DNA of 64,000 bases. Origin: Ischnura elegans. Taxonomy: Eukaryota > Arthropoda > Insecta > Odonata > Coenagrionidae. The position numbers and the translations under genes are program-made. Positions 1 to 12,700 of this stretch are shown here, in pieces. The DNA lies in the NCBI RefSeq assembly GCF_921293095.1, contig NC_060248.1:13968744-14032743 (forward strand), read 5' to 3'. The notes under the pieces are model-generated. The model searched no databases. It was given only the letters and a program-made list of their open reading frames with translations, and was not told the origin of the DNA. Numbering within the stretch: the stretch's first letter is position 1; each line of letters begins with the position of its first letter.

Positions 1-297
1 GGCTAGGAATTAAGGATGGGGGGTTTAGGTGCAACAAATACCGAGGTGTGTGGGGGTATGGAATACCCACCAGGATAAGCGGCAGGTGCAAGATTAATAA
101 ATTGCGGAATTTTACGATGAATGGTTTAAAATGGTGATTTTTACGGCATTCTGAGGGATATTTTATAAATCCTTACACTATTCTATTAGTAATATAATCC
201 AATTGAGTAAAATGGATTAATCTTAAAAATTTCTCTGAGCTCTCGGGGGGGGGGGGGGGTTTATCCCCCAAACCCCCCCCCCCTCGCTGCGCCACTG
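1..297. mobile_element. hAT-type MITE, cut by window start
   Basis: This is the inner and right part of the ~300-bp family also seen at 709-1016, 25104-25404 and 29372-30452. It shares the segment beginning CTAGGAATTAAGG, the subterminal GAGCTC next to a G/C run, and the right end CTCGCTGCGCCACTG. The left terminus and left target-site duplication lie before the window. If complete copies are a guide, the 8 bases after position 297 are the duplicated target. It is non-coding. Confidence 0.8.
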
Positions 298-708
298 CTG
301 CACATTGCTCTTTGAAAAAAAATCCGTACATATTTCTATCCGGATATTAGTAACACGTGGCGCCGTTCCCATCTCTCGTATTTTCTTCCCTATCTAGAGA
401 AAATGTACCGATTCGATACGCGTATGAAGATGGCTTCACGGCACTCCACAGCTTATGGCACCCAGGGTTTCTTCAGGCGGGAAGCGAAACCTTGAACCAG
501 TTCCCCGCCCTACTCAAGCACGTTACCTCCATAAGCGCTCGTTCCCATTGTTACGAACACACCCGCAAGGGGGCAGGAGCGGTGCGATTACGGCAGGGCG
601 CGGCCCAAATGCGCCAGCCCCGATCGCGAATGCCGTCCACCGACACCAAGCGCCTGGCGCCACTGACACCAAGGTCGGTAAAGGACCTTTACGGACCTTG
701 GCTGACAC
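298..708. other. Unassigned CpG- and GC-rich block between two MITEs
   Basis: This block is clearly richer in GC than its surroundings. Overlapping open frames exist on both strands, which is expected in GC-rich DNA, and none resembles a protein I know. The same block appears to continue after the MITE at 1017-1130, since that MITE inserted into it. It could be the 5' untranslated part of a retroelement or a degraded exon. Confidence 0.35.
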
Positions 709-1016
709 CAGTGGCGCAGCGAGGGGGGGGGGGTTTTGGGGTATTAACCCCCCCCCCCCCAGAGCTCAGAGAAATTTTTAAGTAAAATCTATTTTACTTA
801 ATTGGATTAATATTGCTTATAGAATAGTGTGAGGATTAACAAAATATCCCTCAGAAGGCCATAAAACTCAACATTTTGAACCATTCATCTTAATTTTTTT
901 CTGGCTGAGGGCCCCTGCAGCTACCGCTTACGCTGGCGGGTATACCACACCCCAGGCACCCCAGTATTTGTTGTGCCTGAAACCCCCCCTAGCCTTAATT
1001 CCTAGCTGCGCCCCTG
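709..1016. mobile_element. hAT-type MITE with perfect 8-bp target duplication
   Basis: This 308-bp element starts CAGTGGCGCAGCGAGG and ends CCTAGCTGCGCCCCTG, so the terminal inverted repeats follow the pattern CAGNGGCGCAGCNAGG. The 8 bases GCTGACAC occur directly before (701-708) and after (1017-1024) the element. An 8-bp duplication with CAG...CTG termini is the signature of hAT transposition. There is no transposase, so it must have been moved by an enzyme encoded elsewhere. Confidence 0.9.
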
Positions 1017-1911
1017 GCTGACACCACCACCGACGAGCATCGAACACAAGGCGAGACCGTGGAGAATAAATCTGGATACACACGCCCAGGCCCGGGCGGT
1101 CACAGCGGACACTTGCCATGGGCGGCAGATTACAAGGGGGGGCAAATTTTAAAAAGTTAATTCTAAAAAGTTATTTAATTAAATTATTTAACAATAGCTA
1201 TTGATTTATAAATTATTATACAATAATGTTAATAAAACTTCTTGATAGCAAACATACGGTGCGTAATTTCAACTACAGCATCCCAAAAAAATAGTTTCGG
1301 GATGTATTAGGTATATATTAATGGTGGGGAGGAGGAGTGGAGGGGGATTAGAAGAGGGGGCGGCAAAGCGATCTTTGCCCCGCTGACTAAACTCCTTGTT
1401 CCGGCCCTGCACACACGCCGAAAGCACTGCATAAAACAAGTGACAATAAGCGTTCTAAAAATTCTCGGATATTGAATCAGTTTGAAGCCTGTCGGCCAAT
1501 AGCGAGAGACCCTTGGCCCTCCCAGAATGCCACTTGCTTCTCCTGCTTCCGCAATACAACATCGTCCAGCATTACAACGATCAACAAGGCCTCCTGGAGT
1601 AGGCAAGCAGTGGAGCTTCTAATTAATGCATATGAAGAAAATAGGTGCCTCTCTGAGGTATCATCCCCTGAATACCACAACAAGGAGAAGAGGAATGCTG
1701 CCCCAAATTATTACACCAATCACGATGGAAAATTATAATTACGACATTACGATTATCACCATGGAAATGGCAATACCAAGGTGCACTACAGTGGATGGGC
1801 ATTGAAAAAATATCCTCAAATTTCCATGGTTTCCACCTTTAATTCTTATTACTATTTAGATGATCTGTTGATTTTTTCTCCTCACTTATATTAGAGAATA
1901 TTCGTTATAAT
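1017..1911. other. No gene recognised
   Basis: The first ~110 bases continue the GC-rich block that precedes the MITE. The rest is AT-rich with a purine-rich stretch near 1320-1370. Open frames of 68-99 codons overlap on both strands and show no recognisable domain. Confidence 0.5.
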
Positions 1912-2571
1912 ACGGTGGTTTCCCATAATTTTTTAATTGCCTAAATCGAAAGATTATTACTCCTGGAGTACGTATTTCATGCTTTTAGATTTTTAAATGA
2001 CGACATCTATTTTTCGTGATTAAATGAAAAGTGAAAATTTTCAAGCGCGCGAAAACGCGACGGGTAAGTATGAATGCTGGGAAAACTCTGTGTGACGACG
2101 TTCTGGTTCCCGCTGCTGCAAGTAAGGTGACCTTGGCGCAAGGCTCTGAGCGCTGATACGACGCAGGATGCTAGCAGGTAGCAGAGTACCCTGCGAGCTG
2201 GTAGCGCTTGGCTTAAACAAGGATTATTAATAACTTATCAAACGAAGAAAACTTTCCGACCAAAGGCAGTTTTAATAGGTGATTATTAAGACATGTTTCC
2301 CTGAGCTCTGTGCCTCATGCATGCATTGGTAATCTCATACGATGTAAAACTCCTATCTACTCGTATAGAAACTAGGTCCCTGAGACGTCACGTGGAGTGG
2401 AATTGCATGGGCGCCAATCTGGCCTTTTTCAAATGAGGATAAAATTGACCATTGCCATTCGTCTAAACCGGTATTCTAAAACCAAAAAATTTGTATATTA
2501 TGAGTACACTAATGGTGGGTAATGAATCGCAATCAATGCCTTTCGTTTTCTTTGATGAAGGAAACTACCCT
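1912..2571 (-). mobile_element. Family G inverted-repeat element, full-length copy A
   Basis: This ~660-bp unit is bounded by ACGGTGGTTTCC at the left and the complement of AGGGTAGTTTCC at the right. Matching copies lie at 26228-26509, 36125-36507, 44391-44670, 45599-46259 and 58302-59084. It contains a conserved GACGTCACGTGG segment combining a CRE-like and an E-box-like core. No protein is encoded and no consistent target-site duplication is visible, so the superfamily is unassigned. Confidence 0.8.
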
Positions 2572-3481
2572 ATTTTTGGAGGAGAGAGAGGAGCAAAAGT
2601 ATACACAGCATAGAGGCAATAAATTCAACTGATTCACGCATGACATATTAGAAGTTTGACTAGTAAAAATGAAAATAAATGAATATAATATAGAGATTAA
2701 TGCTGATGAACCACAATACATATATTTTATTTCATTTTCTACTTGTATTCCGGCAATGATAGCTGAGAACCTTCACCAAAACAGTGTGAATCCTCATGAG
2801 ATTATTCTACTGAGCACTGAATCGCAGTTCATTAAAAGAATTTGGTGGATGGAATGGAAGGAAAAGCTATGGTGAAAAATAAATCCCACTCAAAAAGTCA
2901 TTCTCTCATAATTTTAAAATTACAAAAAATGCAAGTTGCCACCCATTTTTCATGAGTTGGAGATGTCACTTGAGTTTCGTCTTATTAGTCTGGTAACTGC
3001 ATGTTACACTGGGAGTCAAAATACAAAATAAATTGACTCACAAACCTTAGCAGTTGAAATGGCTGGTTACAGCAAAGAGTCGTATTAGTTATCAGATAAT
3101 CTTTTGCCTCAATACCGTACTTGACAACTGTTTTCATTTTTTTAATTTTTTACTATCAGTTGGAGGATTTTTAAACATATGTAAACTGCAGTCGAAGCTC
3201 TGTCTCATTGTCCTATACCAGCATTTTTTTACTTTTCATATTTATAGAAAGGATGTGAAGGAGAAAATGAGCATTTTTCATGATACTCTCATTTTTTCAA
3301 CAAAATGCCACACAGATGTCCTTTATAATTCATGATTTAAATTTCTAAAACCTGTACATAATACACAGAAAATTCACAAACAGCCAGCGAGTTCTGGGGG
3401 AAAAGGTCCCATTTAACAGACTTTTACAAATAAGTTTTCACACACTCTTCTTGTAAAAATCACAGGAACTATTTTAACAAT

Positions 3482-3718
3482 TCAGGCCATTTTACATGAG
3501 AAATACACTTGCAGAATTTGACCCATGTATGAAGGCGCAATCAAAATTGTGCCGTGTAAAGCAGGGAATTACTAGAACACCTGGGAATGCGTGAACTTGA
3601 GATGGCTAACGGCCCATTCTAATTTCATTGTGCAACCGGGCAAATCCACACCATAATGAGAAATTAATGCCATTCTAACCTGAAAAATTCCATGCCCCAT
3701 GACACATTGACTTCATAG
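3482..3718. repeat. Degenerate foldback repeat, copy 1
   Basis: It aligns along its length with 27771-28006, sharing the core GAAGGCGCAATCAAAATTG followed by CGTGTAAAGC, then ATTAATGC, CTAACCTG and the end ATTCC(A/G)TGCCCCATG. This copy has lost most of the inverted-repeat complementarity that the second copy keeps, so it is older. Non-coding. Confidence 0.7.
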
Positions 3719-4357
3719 GCAATTGAAACCCAAACTGAGGGGTATTAATCAACAAGCACGGATACAAGATGAAGAACACAACAACTATCAAAGGCACCAT
3801 CATTTCTAAGTACATATGGCCAAATAGATATTGCAAACGTACTTTCATTTTTAAATCTAATAATATAATGTCTCATCATGTTTGCCTCACATAAAATTTT
3901 GGTAAATAATATAACACATTATCATATTTTCTTACGTTAGAGTTACCTTACTTTAAGATGAAATCACTTGCACCACTAAAATCAACCTTTAAGGTTATGT
4001 TAAAGTAAATTTCACATGCATAAAGATATTTCCTTCCACTACATTTTTTGACTCTTTATCAATGCAGTTGTATGCACAAATTTCCTCCGAATCCTACACA
4101 TACTATGGGAGCAGACAGGCCTCTAATCATGTTGAAAACAGCCTGTCCAGTAGAGGAAAACTCCAAAATCAGTATAGCTCACCTTCCAGGTTGTGGGTTG
4201 AGCATAGGGTAATAATACTACATATCTTAAGAAGAAAAACTTTTTACAAATACAGATTATTTGCCTCGCATAAAGACAACAATTTTGTAACTGAACCAAC
4301 ACTGGATTGGAATGAGCAAGATGGGTGTGACATAAAAACCGCATTACCACATTGTAA

Positions 4358-4393
4358 TTTTAATGTCGCCATGTATACATGGCAACATTAAAA
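4358..4393. repeat. 36-bp near-perfect palindrome
   Basis: TTTTAATGT and GCCATGTA are followed directly by their reverse complements, with a single mismatched pair (C4367/A4384) and no loop. It would form a cruciform or a hairpin with 17 pairs. It lies in non-coding DNA and may be the joined ends of an inverted-repeat element. Confidence 0.75.
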
Positions 4394-6738
4394 TGACACT
4401 ACTTGTTGCTTAAAATGCTACTACTTGTAGGGGTATTACAACAACAATGTTCCACCATATTTGCCACTCCACCTTCATTGCAAATACCAGTCAATGGTAA
4501 ACATTGTGGCTACCCTCACAAAACCATCTACGTATTGGAAAGCAACTCGTCATTAGAGCAGAAGGGGTAGGAGGATGAAGTGAGATGTGTAACATTAGGA
4601 AAAGAGAGACTCTCAGCCTAGATTTCAAACTATTAATATGTGCCAGGAGGACTCTGGAAATATAATTCAAAGTATTAAGACATGTGAGTCATTCAAGTGG
4701 TAATTCAGTGTTAGAACAATTGTAACATATTGAAAAAGGATCAAACCAGGAAAGTTTGCCCAAAAGCATTTTAAAACCCATTAATTCCAGATGAGAACCC
4801 CCACCCAGAGTGGAGAAATGCATTATCAACCAGTGGATTCATATACTGACATGCAAGTGTCAGAGTTGGGGAGTAACAGAGCAAAATAACTCAGTAATCC
4901 GATTGATTGTATTTCAGGTATGTATTTTTACATGAAATCATGACATTTGAAAAATGCAACTATTAATTGTAATCTACCCATTGGTTTCTGACAGTAATCG
5001 TTACTTTCCCATGGTGACTGCACTGACTTTTGAATGTCAAACACTTTGCATGAACTGATGCACACCGACACACAGAACTCTGCCAAAGTACCAAACAAAA
5101 CCATTATGTTAAACTTGCATCTTAAGGAAATGTTCAACAGAACCTCTGGCATGAATTCTGTAGGCTATTTTAAAAATGTCTAACAAAAAGTAACCGTAAC
5201 ATTACTAGTATTTGTAAAGTTTCTTATTGAAATTGTAATTAGTACTTGTATTCAATACTATTTTTTTAGTGGTCAATGTTAGAATTAATCAAAATTTTCA
5301 GGTTCTAATCACCTTTGAGTTATAGCTAGTTCCCATCAAAAATACTCATCAAAGTAACAAACTTATAAGTACTTCAATATAATATAAACTTAAGTATTTT
5401 TATGTACTATAAACCTAATTAGATCCAGATGACGGGACAATTCATTAGTGACAAGAGAGTACATATTGATAGAGTGAGAAACATGGTGCATTAGAGCAGT
5501 TTAAAAACAAACTAGCCAAATAGTACAGAATAAAATTTGCAACAATACAAGAAATGAGATGATCTGAAAATAGCGAAATGAGACTACTTATCTGAAAATA
5601 GAGCAATGCCATTAGGAGATCAAATCATCCAATAAAGTGGAGGTAATAAAGGAAGGAATGGAAAAGGCTTCTTCATCATACACCTCTGACATATGCTGTT
5701 GCATGTCAAGAGTCGATGTCAACATCCTATCCTTTTAAATAAGATTCATTATTCTTAGTCATACACTCCTATGACTCGTAGCCTTGCAGCTAACAGTATC
5801 AACTATCGCAAAGTGGCTGGAGGGCGATTAAGATGTAGGATGTGAGGCTCCAATGCTGCAAGCATGTTTGTCTGCTATCAAAATGCAGGAGGTCTCGTGG
5901 AATTTCCGAATGCTTACAGGACGGCACGAATGTGAGGAGTTCAGAGCATCATATTTTACCTAAGAGTTTTTTTAATCATCGCAAAAAGACTTTACAATAT
6001 TAATATCTTACTAAAATGCCTAAATTTCTTCTAGAAGTAAAGACAACTCACGCTCTCCTGAGACCCAGCCAACTTACTTTAAAATATTTCTGAGTGTTAC
6101 CTACGCAATCATTACATCGAGGAACAGATTCTACCAACTTGGACACGTTAAATGCGACTTTTTGGGGAGGGGCAATGGATATACTCAACCGTACAATTTA
6201 AGCCGAAGTGAAACATTCGGCAGGACAGAGATTAATGGCAAACAATAAAAAAATTATCTAAGTTCATATGTAAATACTTGCTACCATCGAACGATATTTT
6301 TTGTCATTTACATCAAATGGGCACACCAACCAGATTTTCGACAAACAAGAATACTATACCTGCACAACTAAGGTCGTGGAAACGGACCCCATTATTCCAC
6401 ACACGCCACCGAAGATGGTAGATATCATGAATCCTTTTTGACACTGAGCCTGTAAAATTTCATCAAACAAACCAGCATTCATGTGTAGAGCAGCGCGTAT
6501 AACGGGTAAACTCTTAACATCTTTCAAAACCAACAGTTTGTATAAAATGGCAATTCAGTGACGGAAAATAAATTTGAACAGATGTAATCACAAATTTGCC
6601 CCAAAACGCAGAAAGAAAAGGAAAAGGCCTTGGTTCACCTTGGCTCTTCAACTTTAAAAACTTCTCTCGCGCGCCGTCTGTTTCTTAAAAACAAATGCCT
6701 CGCTAGATGGCGTTGTGTTTAGTAAACAAATATTAAAA

Positions 6739-9700
6739 ATGGCGGACCGTCCAGTGAACGCTCCGGCGACCGCTGTTACGAATAATTCGTCACCGGTACC
6801 AGCATCGTTGCCTCCACAGAATAACTCTCCATCAACGGAGAAAATAGTACCTAAAGACATTTCTGATAAAAGCACTCTTGTAGCTGTCCTACAGCTATTG
6901 AGAAAATACAATCTTAAGGTAAGGGTCTTCGGTTGGTAATTTTTCCCTCCTGGTAAGTCTTTTCCTTTCTTATAAGCTTCATCTGATAATATTAATTTTA
7001 GACCACAGAAGAAATTCTGAGAAAGGAAGCTAATCTTACCGATGTTCCTGACTCTGCTGATGGAGCGCAAACCGATTCAGAAGTTAGCAGTGTCCTTTCA
7101 GCTTATAAAAGTGAAGGGGATCCTGAAATTTATGAAGCGGCGTACATGGACTTGAAAAAGTTTGTGGAAGGAGCTTTAGACATGTATAAAGTGAGTGTAT
7201 TATTTTGTTTTTCTATCAAAACTGCTGCTTTCCAAATGTTTTCATAAGCAGCGTGGTATATTTTCTTAGTAACAAGTCGTTGTATTTATCATCGTTGAAT
7301 AACACCAGTGTGTTTTCACCCAGAAACGGTTAGAGTGAAGTAAAATATAAAGGGATAAGTTTTTCAGTGATGCTATGTTTGATTTGGTGAGCTAAGATGA
7401 AAGCACTCTTTTGTAGCAATATCTAGCTCTAATATAATGTTTTTCTAAAGATTGAAATGTAATGGTTGATATTTACTTTCTAGCATGAGCTCGGACTAAT
7501 ACTATATCCAGTATTTGTGCATATGTACCTGGAATTGGTTTACAATGGGCATGAAACCAGAGCTATCGAATTTATGAATAAATTTGGTGGGGAACAAGAG
7601 GAGTGGTATGAAGAAGATATCAAGACTTTGGCAAGGGTCACCAAGAAAGAGCACATGAAAGGAAATGAACTGACTGACACATTCAAGTGAGTGTTTATTC
7701 TAATCAACGAAGAGAGTGTCAAGTTTTCCTTCTGATCTTGATGCTCATGGACTGATCGATACCTTCATGCTCTACTCCCTCGTAGGTCTAGTGAATTCAT
7801 CATCCGCATGTCTCGAGATACGTTGTCACTGCTCAAAAGACACTTGCAGCAGGAGCGCAAGCACAGTATTCTCCTGAACATTGTTCAAGAGCATCTCTAC
7901 TTTGACATGTATGAGGGAGTGGCCCGCAATCGTCAGCAGATCCAAGCCACTGCTGGTGGCATGGTGGGAGAAGCTTCCCGGCAGGGTATGTATTCGAAGT
8001 TATTCTCCCTTTCAAACCTTTTTAAGGGATTAAAATAATGAGGAATTCAGGGAAAAGCCTGTCATGTCATGTAAAGTATAACAAAAGAATTATTACGCTG
8101 TTGGGCAGTGAGGGGCAATGTCAAGGTTACGTGAGTGCTTGCACTCAATTTTATCCATTTCAAATGAATGTCAACAGGGGACAAACTTTATCTCTAGCTA
8201 CAGCCCATCTGACGAGAAGTTATGGGAATCTGCCTCCCTCTTTTTTTCCACTTTTTTCCTCTCTTTTGGCAGTTGTCATAAGTATTTTTCCCTGTTTGGT
8301 TTTCATTTAAATTTCTCTCCACAAAAATTTTTCTTTTATCTATCTTTGTATCATTAAAGATAATGTCTTTTCATGTATCTTTATTACCTGTTATGGCCAT
8401 GGAAGACTCTTTGGTAATTGGATAATCAAATCATTTCACCCTAAGGTTTTAGTAGAAATAAATGTGTGAATATTGAGAGAGTGATGGCATATAAACTGAA
8501 TTTTCATGAGTCAATACCTACATGATGGTGTTCTAAGAACCCTCATTTATTTTTGTCGTAAAATGCCCAGGGTTTTTCTGTAATAATTTATTTTTTGGCT
8601 TCTCTCTGAGACAACTCTTCATAGTAATTTTGGTATAGTGTTCATCAATTATTTTTACTGTGTTTTATTACAATTTGTTTCGTTATGATATCAAAGCAGC
8701 CAAATTAACCTGATGAAATTTGTTACTTTCCAATATTTATATATCAGTATAGAGATAAATATGAGGTAATTGAGCTTTTGATGACTTTAATAGATGTGAT
8801 GTAACTCTAATAGATGTGATGTTATCGTGAAGGAAATCAAAAAACTTTTAATTTAAAATGTCTTATTTTATTATTTCTTGGTGTAATCATCTGCCTGTGT
8901 AGCCTTGTGAAGTATTTTATTTTATCGTAAGGAGAAAAGTACATTTTCAAGTGTTATCTAAATAATAAAGTTATGTACTATTATGAATAAATTAAAGAAA
9001 TAAAAGAAAGAAATATTTTTGTACTGAAGCAATTACAAATATAAAAGGAATAAGGCATTTAAGTCCTGCTAAGCCTTGAAAGGTTAGTCAGCAAGTACCA
9101 TTTTTAAACTCAGTTGTTAATAATGGTTATTATTTTAATTGTTTCTCCATTTCAGACAACAAGGCGAAGGTATACTATGGTCTTCTCAAGGAGCCGGACA
9201 TCCAGTATGTGCCGGTGGAGGAGGAGGAAGAGGGTGAGGGTGGTGGCGGAGGGGAAGGCCAGGGGGACCGTCCCAAGAAGAAGAAGGCCAAGAAAGACCC
9301 CCTCTTCTCCAAGAAGGCCAAGTCCGACCCCAACGCACCCTCCAACGACCGCATGCCCCTGCCAGACCTGTGAGCACTCCATCACTTCTCTATTCCCTCA
9401 TAGGGTGCTGTAACTTTCTCTCTCGAATTTGGAAATGCAACAGCATCTCAGGGCAAACCTAAATTTGGACATAACTGAGATTTCCCAATTTTCCTGGCTC
9501 TACCTGCATTTCTCAACCAAGTATTCCTCCTTGATAACAATATGTAGATGATAAATGGATGACGTGCGTATCGTTGCTTTGTGTTGCAGGAAAGATGCTG
9601 ACAAACTGGAAAAAATAAAAGCGATGCGTGAAGCTTCCAAAAGAGTTGCACTGGGACCAGATAATTTGCCTTCCATTTGCTTCTACACACTGTTGAACAC

Positions 9701-12700
9701 CGTGCAGACGTGAGTAGCGACTCATGCTTTTTCTGATACAAGTGTGAACTCTTTGCTCATTGCTCAGCATTTCAATGTTTGAATCAATTTACTTTGTTCA
9801 TGGATTTCCTCATCAATTGCTTTCTTTTTAGCAAGAACAGATTGGTATAAAAAGCCTAATGAACCATTTTCTAGCAAGTATTCTGTATTTTATTTAGTGT
9901 AACCTGTGCAGAAATTGCTGAGGACACGAGCTTGCTTGCTGTTGGTTTCTCGGACTCAGTTCTTAAAGTTTGGAGTCTCCTGCCACAAAAGCTGAGGGCA
10001 ATGAAGAGTGCCGACCAACTTGCCGACATTGACAGGGAAGCAGGTGAGTGGACCAGGTTCCAATGTCAATATTTCAACCATTATACAATTTGATCCAGGC
10101 ATCAATGTTACTGCATCCATTTCATGGTTAATTAATAGTTAATTTTATTGACAATTGCTTTTTGTTATTCCAATATGGAAAAATTCCACTACAACTTGCT
10201 AGAATCTTTGGAATTTCCTCTTTTCTGTGATTATTAATCATTGCACTTGGAGAAGTAACACTGTCTGGGTTGTGTTTACAATTTTTACTGCCAAAAATTA
10301 AATTTATGTCATAATATTTAATTGATTTAAAATTCCCTTGGCCAGATACCCAAGGAGGCTTTAACCTCCCTATAATGAACTGGGAGAGGGACAGTTTAGA
10401 AAATCCGACCTCTTGTTTAATGATGATGAAGGTTTCACATATTTCCAACTACATATGTAGTTGTACATGTGGGTATCATATTGTTGATGGTGTAGTCTAC
10501 CTTTGTTCTCAGAGTTGATGGAGTTGGCAGACTATGCGAGTGAAATGATTCCCACAAACAGCATTACTTATACGGTTGGAAATCCATCAAACCTTCATTT
10601 TAAGTAAATTTTTTCTCTATTTGAACATTCCATTTCAAATATAACATTCAGGTGCTGCTCTTTCAATTCATTCAAATCAAAATTATGCTTAATTTGTTAA
10701 ATTTTTATATTCTGCTGGTTTTCATTAAATTTTTATCTCTTGCAAACTTATTTCTATGTATTCTGATATATGTGTATTATTGGTATGTTTGTTAGATTGA
10801 TAAGTTGGATCAAGGGTTACATGTTTGAGAGCAAGTGATGGTATTTTACAAGAAATATTTTTCTAGCTGTGGTCACCAACATTCACATGCTACACAAAAT
10901 GACCCCAAAACTCACAAGTGGAATTGAGAGGAAGCAGTGTTAGCAGACCAAGAAAATTGGTATCAACAGCCTCAGCTTCGGACAAGAGTGAAGTTTATGG
11001 AATTTTACCAATGTACTGCAATGTGGAAGGCTACAGGAAACCACCACATAAGCCTCCCTAGGAGATGCAGCCCTGCACTCAATGTAAATATGACATGATG
11101 GCATTCTGGCTGGTAAAGTATTCCAGCCCATGGAGTAAGATCAGATCTCACGGTGGGGACTTCTGGGAAGGGAGCATGTTCGGTAAACTTCCTTTTCGTA
11201 TTTGCCGCCGAGTGGTGCATTTTGTTTTTCTTTTGTTTTTTGTTGTGTGTTCCCTGTAAGAGGGAAAAAGGTGCTCAATTGTTGGTTAGTAAATACGGAA
11301 GGCGTGTGCTTCGGACGTCGAGGAGAACCTGCCTCAGAGACCACGTCCCAGCTCGCCATTGCATTAACGCCTCCGAATTTTCGTAAGTACCATTCGGCGG
11401 CAATACAATCTAATACAGTCCACTTTTCATCTTTTTGAATATTAAACAGAGCATCTGTGAGGAAAGACGGGTGCAGGATAGGTGCATGGAACATAAATCC
11501 CAAGGGATAACTGAGAAGATGGAAAACGTGACAATGGAGATGGAACAGCTGGAAATAGGCATAGTGGGAGTTAGTGAGATCAAGTGGTTGGGTGCAGACA
11601 ACTACTGGAGCATGCAATGTTGAGTGACATACTCTGGAGACAACCAAAAGGTCATAGGTGTAGGAATGAGGAAAGAATTTGGCAGGAATGTGAAGTCAGT
11701 ACAGTGAAAGGATTCTCATGCTGAAGCTGGAAGGAGAACCAATAGTCTTCATGATAGTGCAGGTCGTCATGTCGACCTCTAGCCATACTGAAGAAGAAAT
11801 GGAAGAAGTGTAAAAGCAAATGGAAATATGAAGTCGTCAGTGGGATGAAGGGGAAGGAGACTCCCATCTTGCTGGGAGAATGGAATGCAGTGATTGGAGG
11901 AGGGAAAGAGGGTCACAGTGTTAGAAAATTCGAAAACATAATACTGAAGGACAGAGACTAGTTGACTTCTGTGATGAGAAGAATGTGGGGATTGTCAACA
12001 CTCTTCAAACAGCAACGAATGAGGCAACGAATGAGAATGAGATATGCATGCATGGAAGATCCTAGAGGACCAGGAGGAGAACTAGGTGAAGCTTTGTAAG
12101 ACCTATCCTGGAGCTAATGTAAAAAGTGATCACAACCTTGTACTTGTGGACAGCCTCCTCTGTTACGAGAAAATAAATAGGACCGAACAGGAACCGAGAT
12201 TGAATACAAAAATGCTGGTAGAGAAAGAAATAGAGAAAGATTCACCTCAGCATTTGATGGTAAACTAGGAAATGCAAAAATGGGCACTGGAATGAGATGA
12301 GATGAACTGAAGAGGACCGTTGCAGAAGCTGCTGAGGAGCAACTTGTGAGCAAGAGAACTGACACAAAGAAGCTATGGAAGATGACAGAGATATGGGAAC
12401 TATTAGAAGAAAGAAGAAAATACAAGAATGCCAGAAGTGAGGATGAGGCAAATCTCTACTAGAAGCTTAGGAACCAAGGCAATCAAGAATGCAAGAAGGT
12501 TTGGGAATACATATTGGATACAAATCTGCTGTGAAGAAATCAACGAAAACATGGAGAAAGGGAATACCAAAACAGACTACTAATAGGTTAAGAAAAAGGG
12601 GAAACACAAAGCTGCATCATCAGAGATGCAAATGGGATTATACTTCTCGAAAGTGAAGACTCTTGGAAATGGAGGCAATACATAATAAAACTTTACCAAG

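Larger units (their letters stand above)
2572..6738. other. Gene-free stretch upstream of TAF5
   Basis: AT-rich sequence with only short open frames (up to 109 codons) and no domain I recognise. It contains a degenerate foldback repeat (3482-3718) and a near-perfect palindrome (4358-4393). The last ~100 bases before the TAF5 start become CpG-rich (CTCTCGCGCGCC at about 6663) and probably contain the promoter, but I see no clear TATA box. Confidence 0.6.

Noticed and set aside
357-785. 142-codon open frame at the left edge
   Set aside because: It lies in GC-rich DNA, overlaps frames on both strands and runs into a MITE; the proline run at its end is translated poly-C.
6654-7070. 138-codon antisense open frame over TAF5 exons 1-2
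   Set aside because: It is the reverse-strand shadow of TAF5 coding sequence and intron 1, with no domain.
11141-11647. 168-codon minus-strand frame in TAF5 intron 7
   Set aside because: It is antisense to the leader and endonuclease of the LINE remnant; no recognisable domain.
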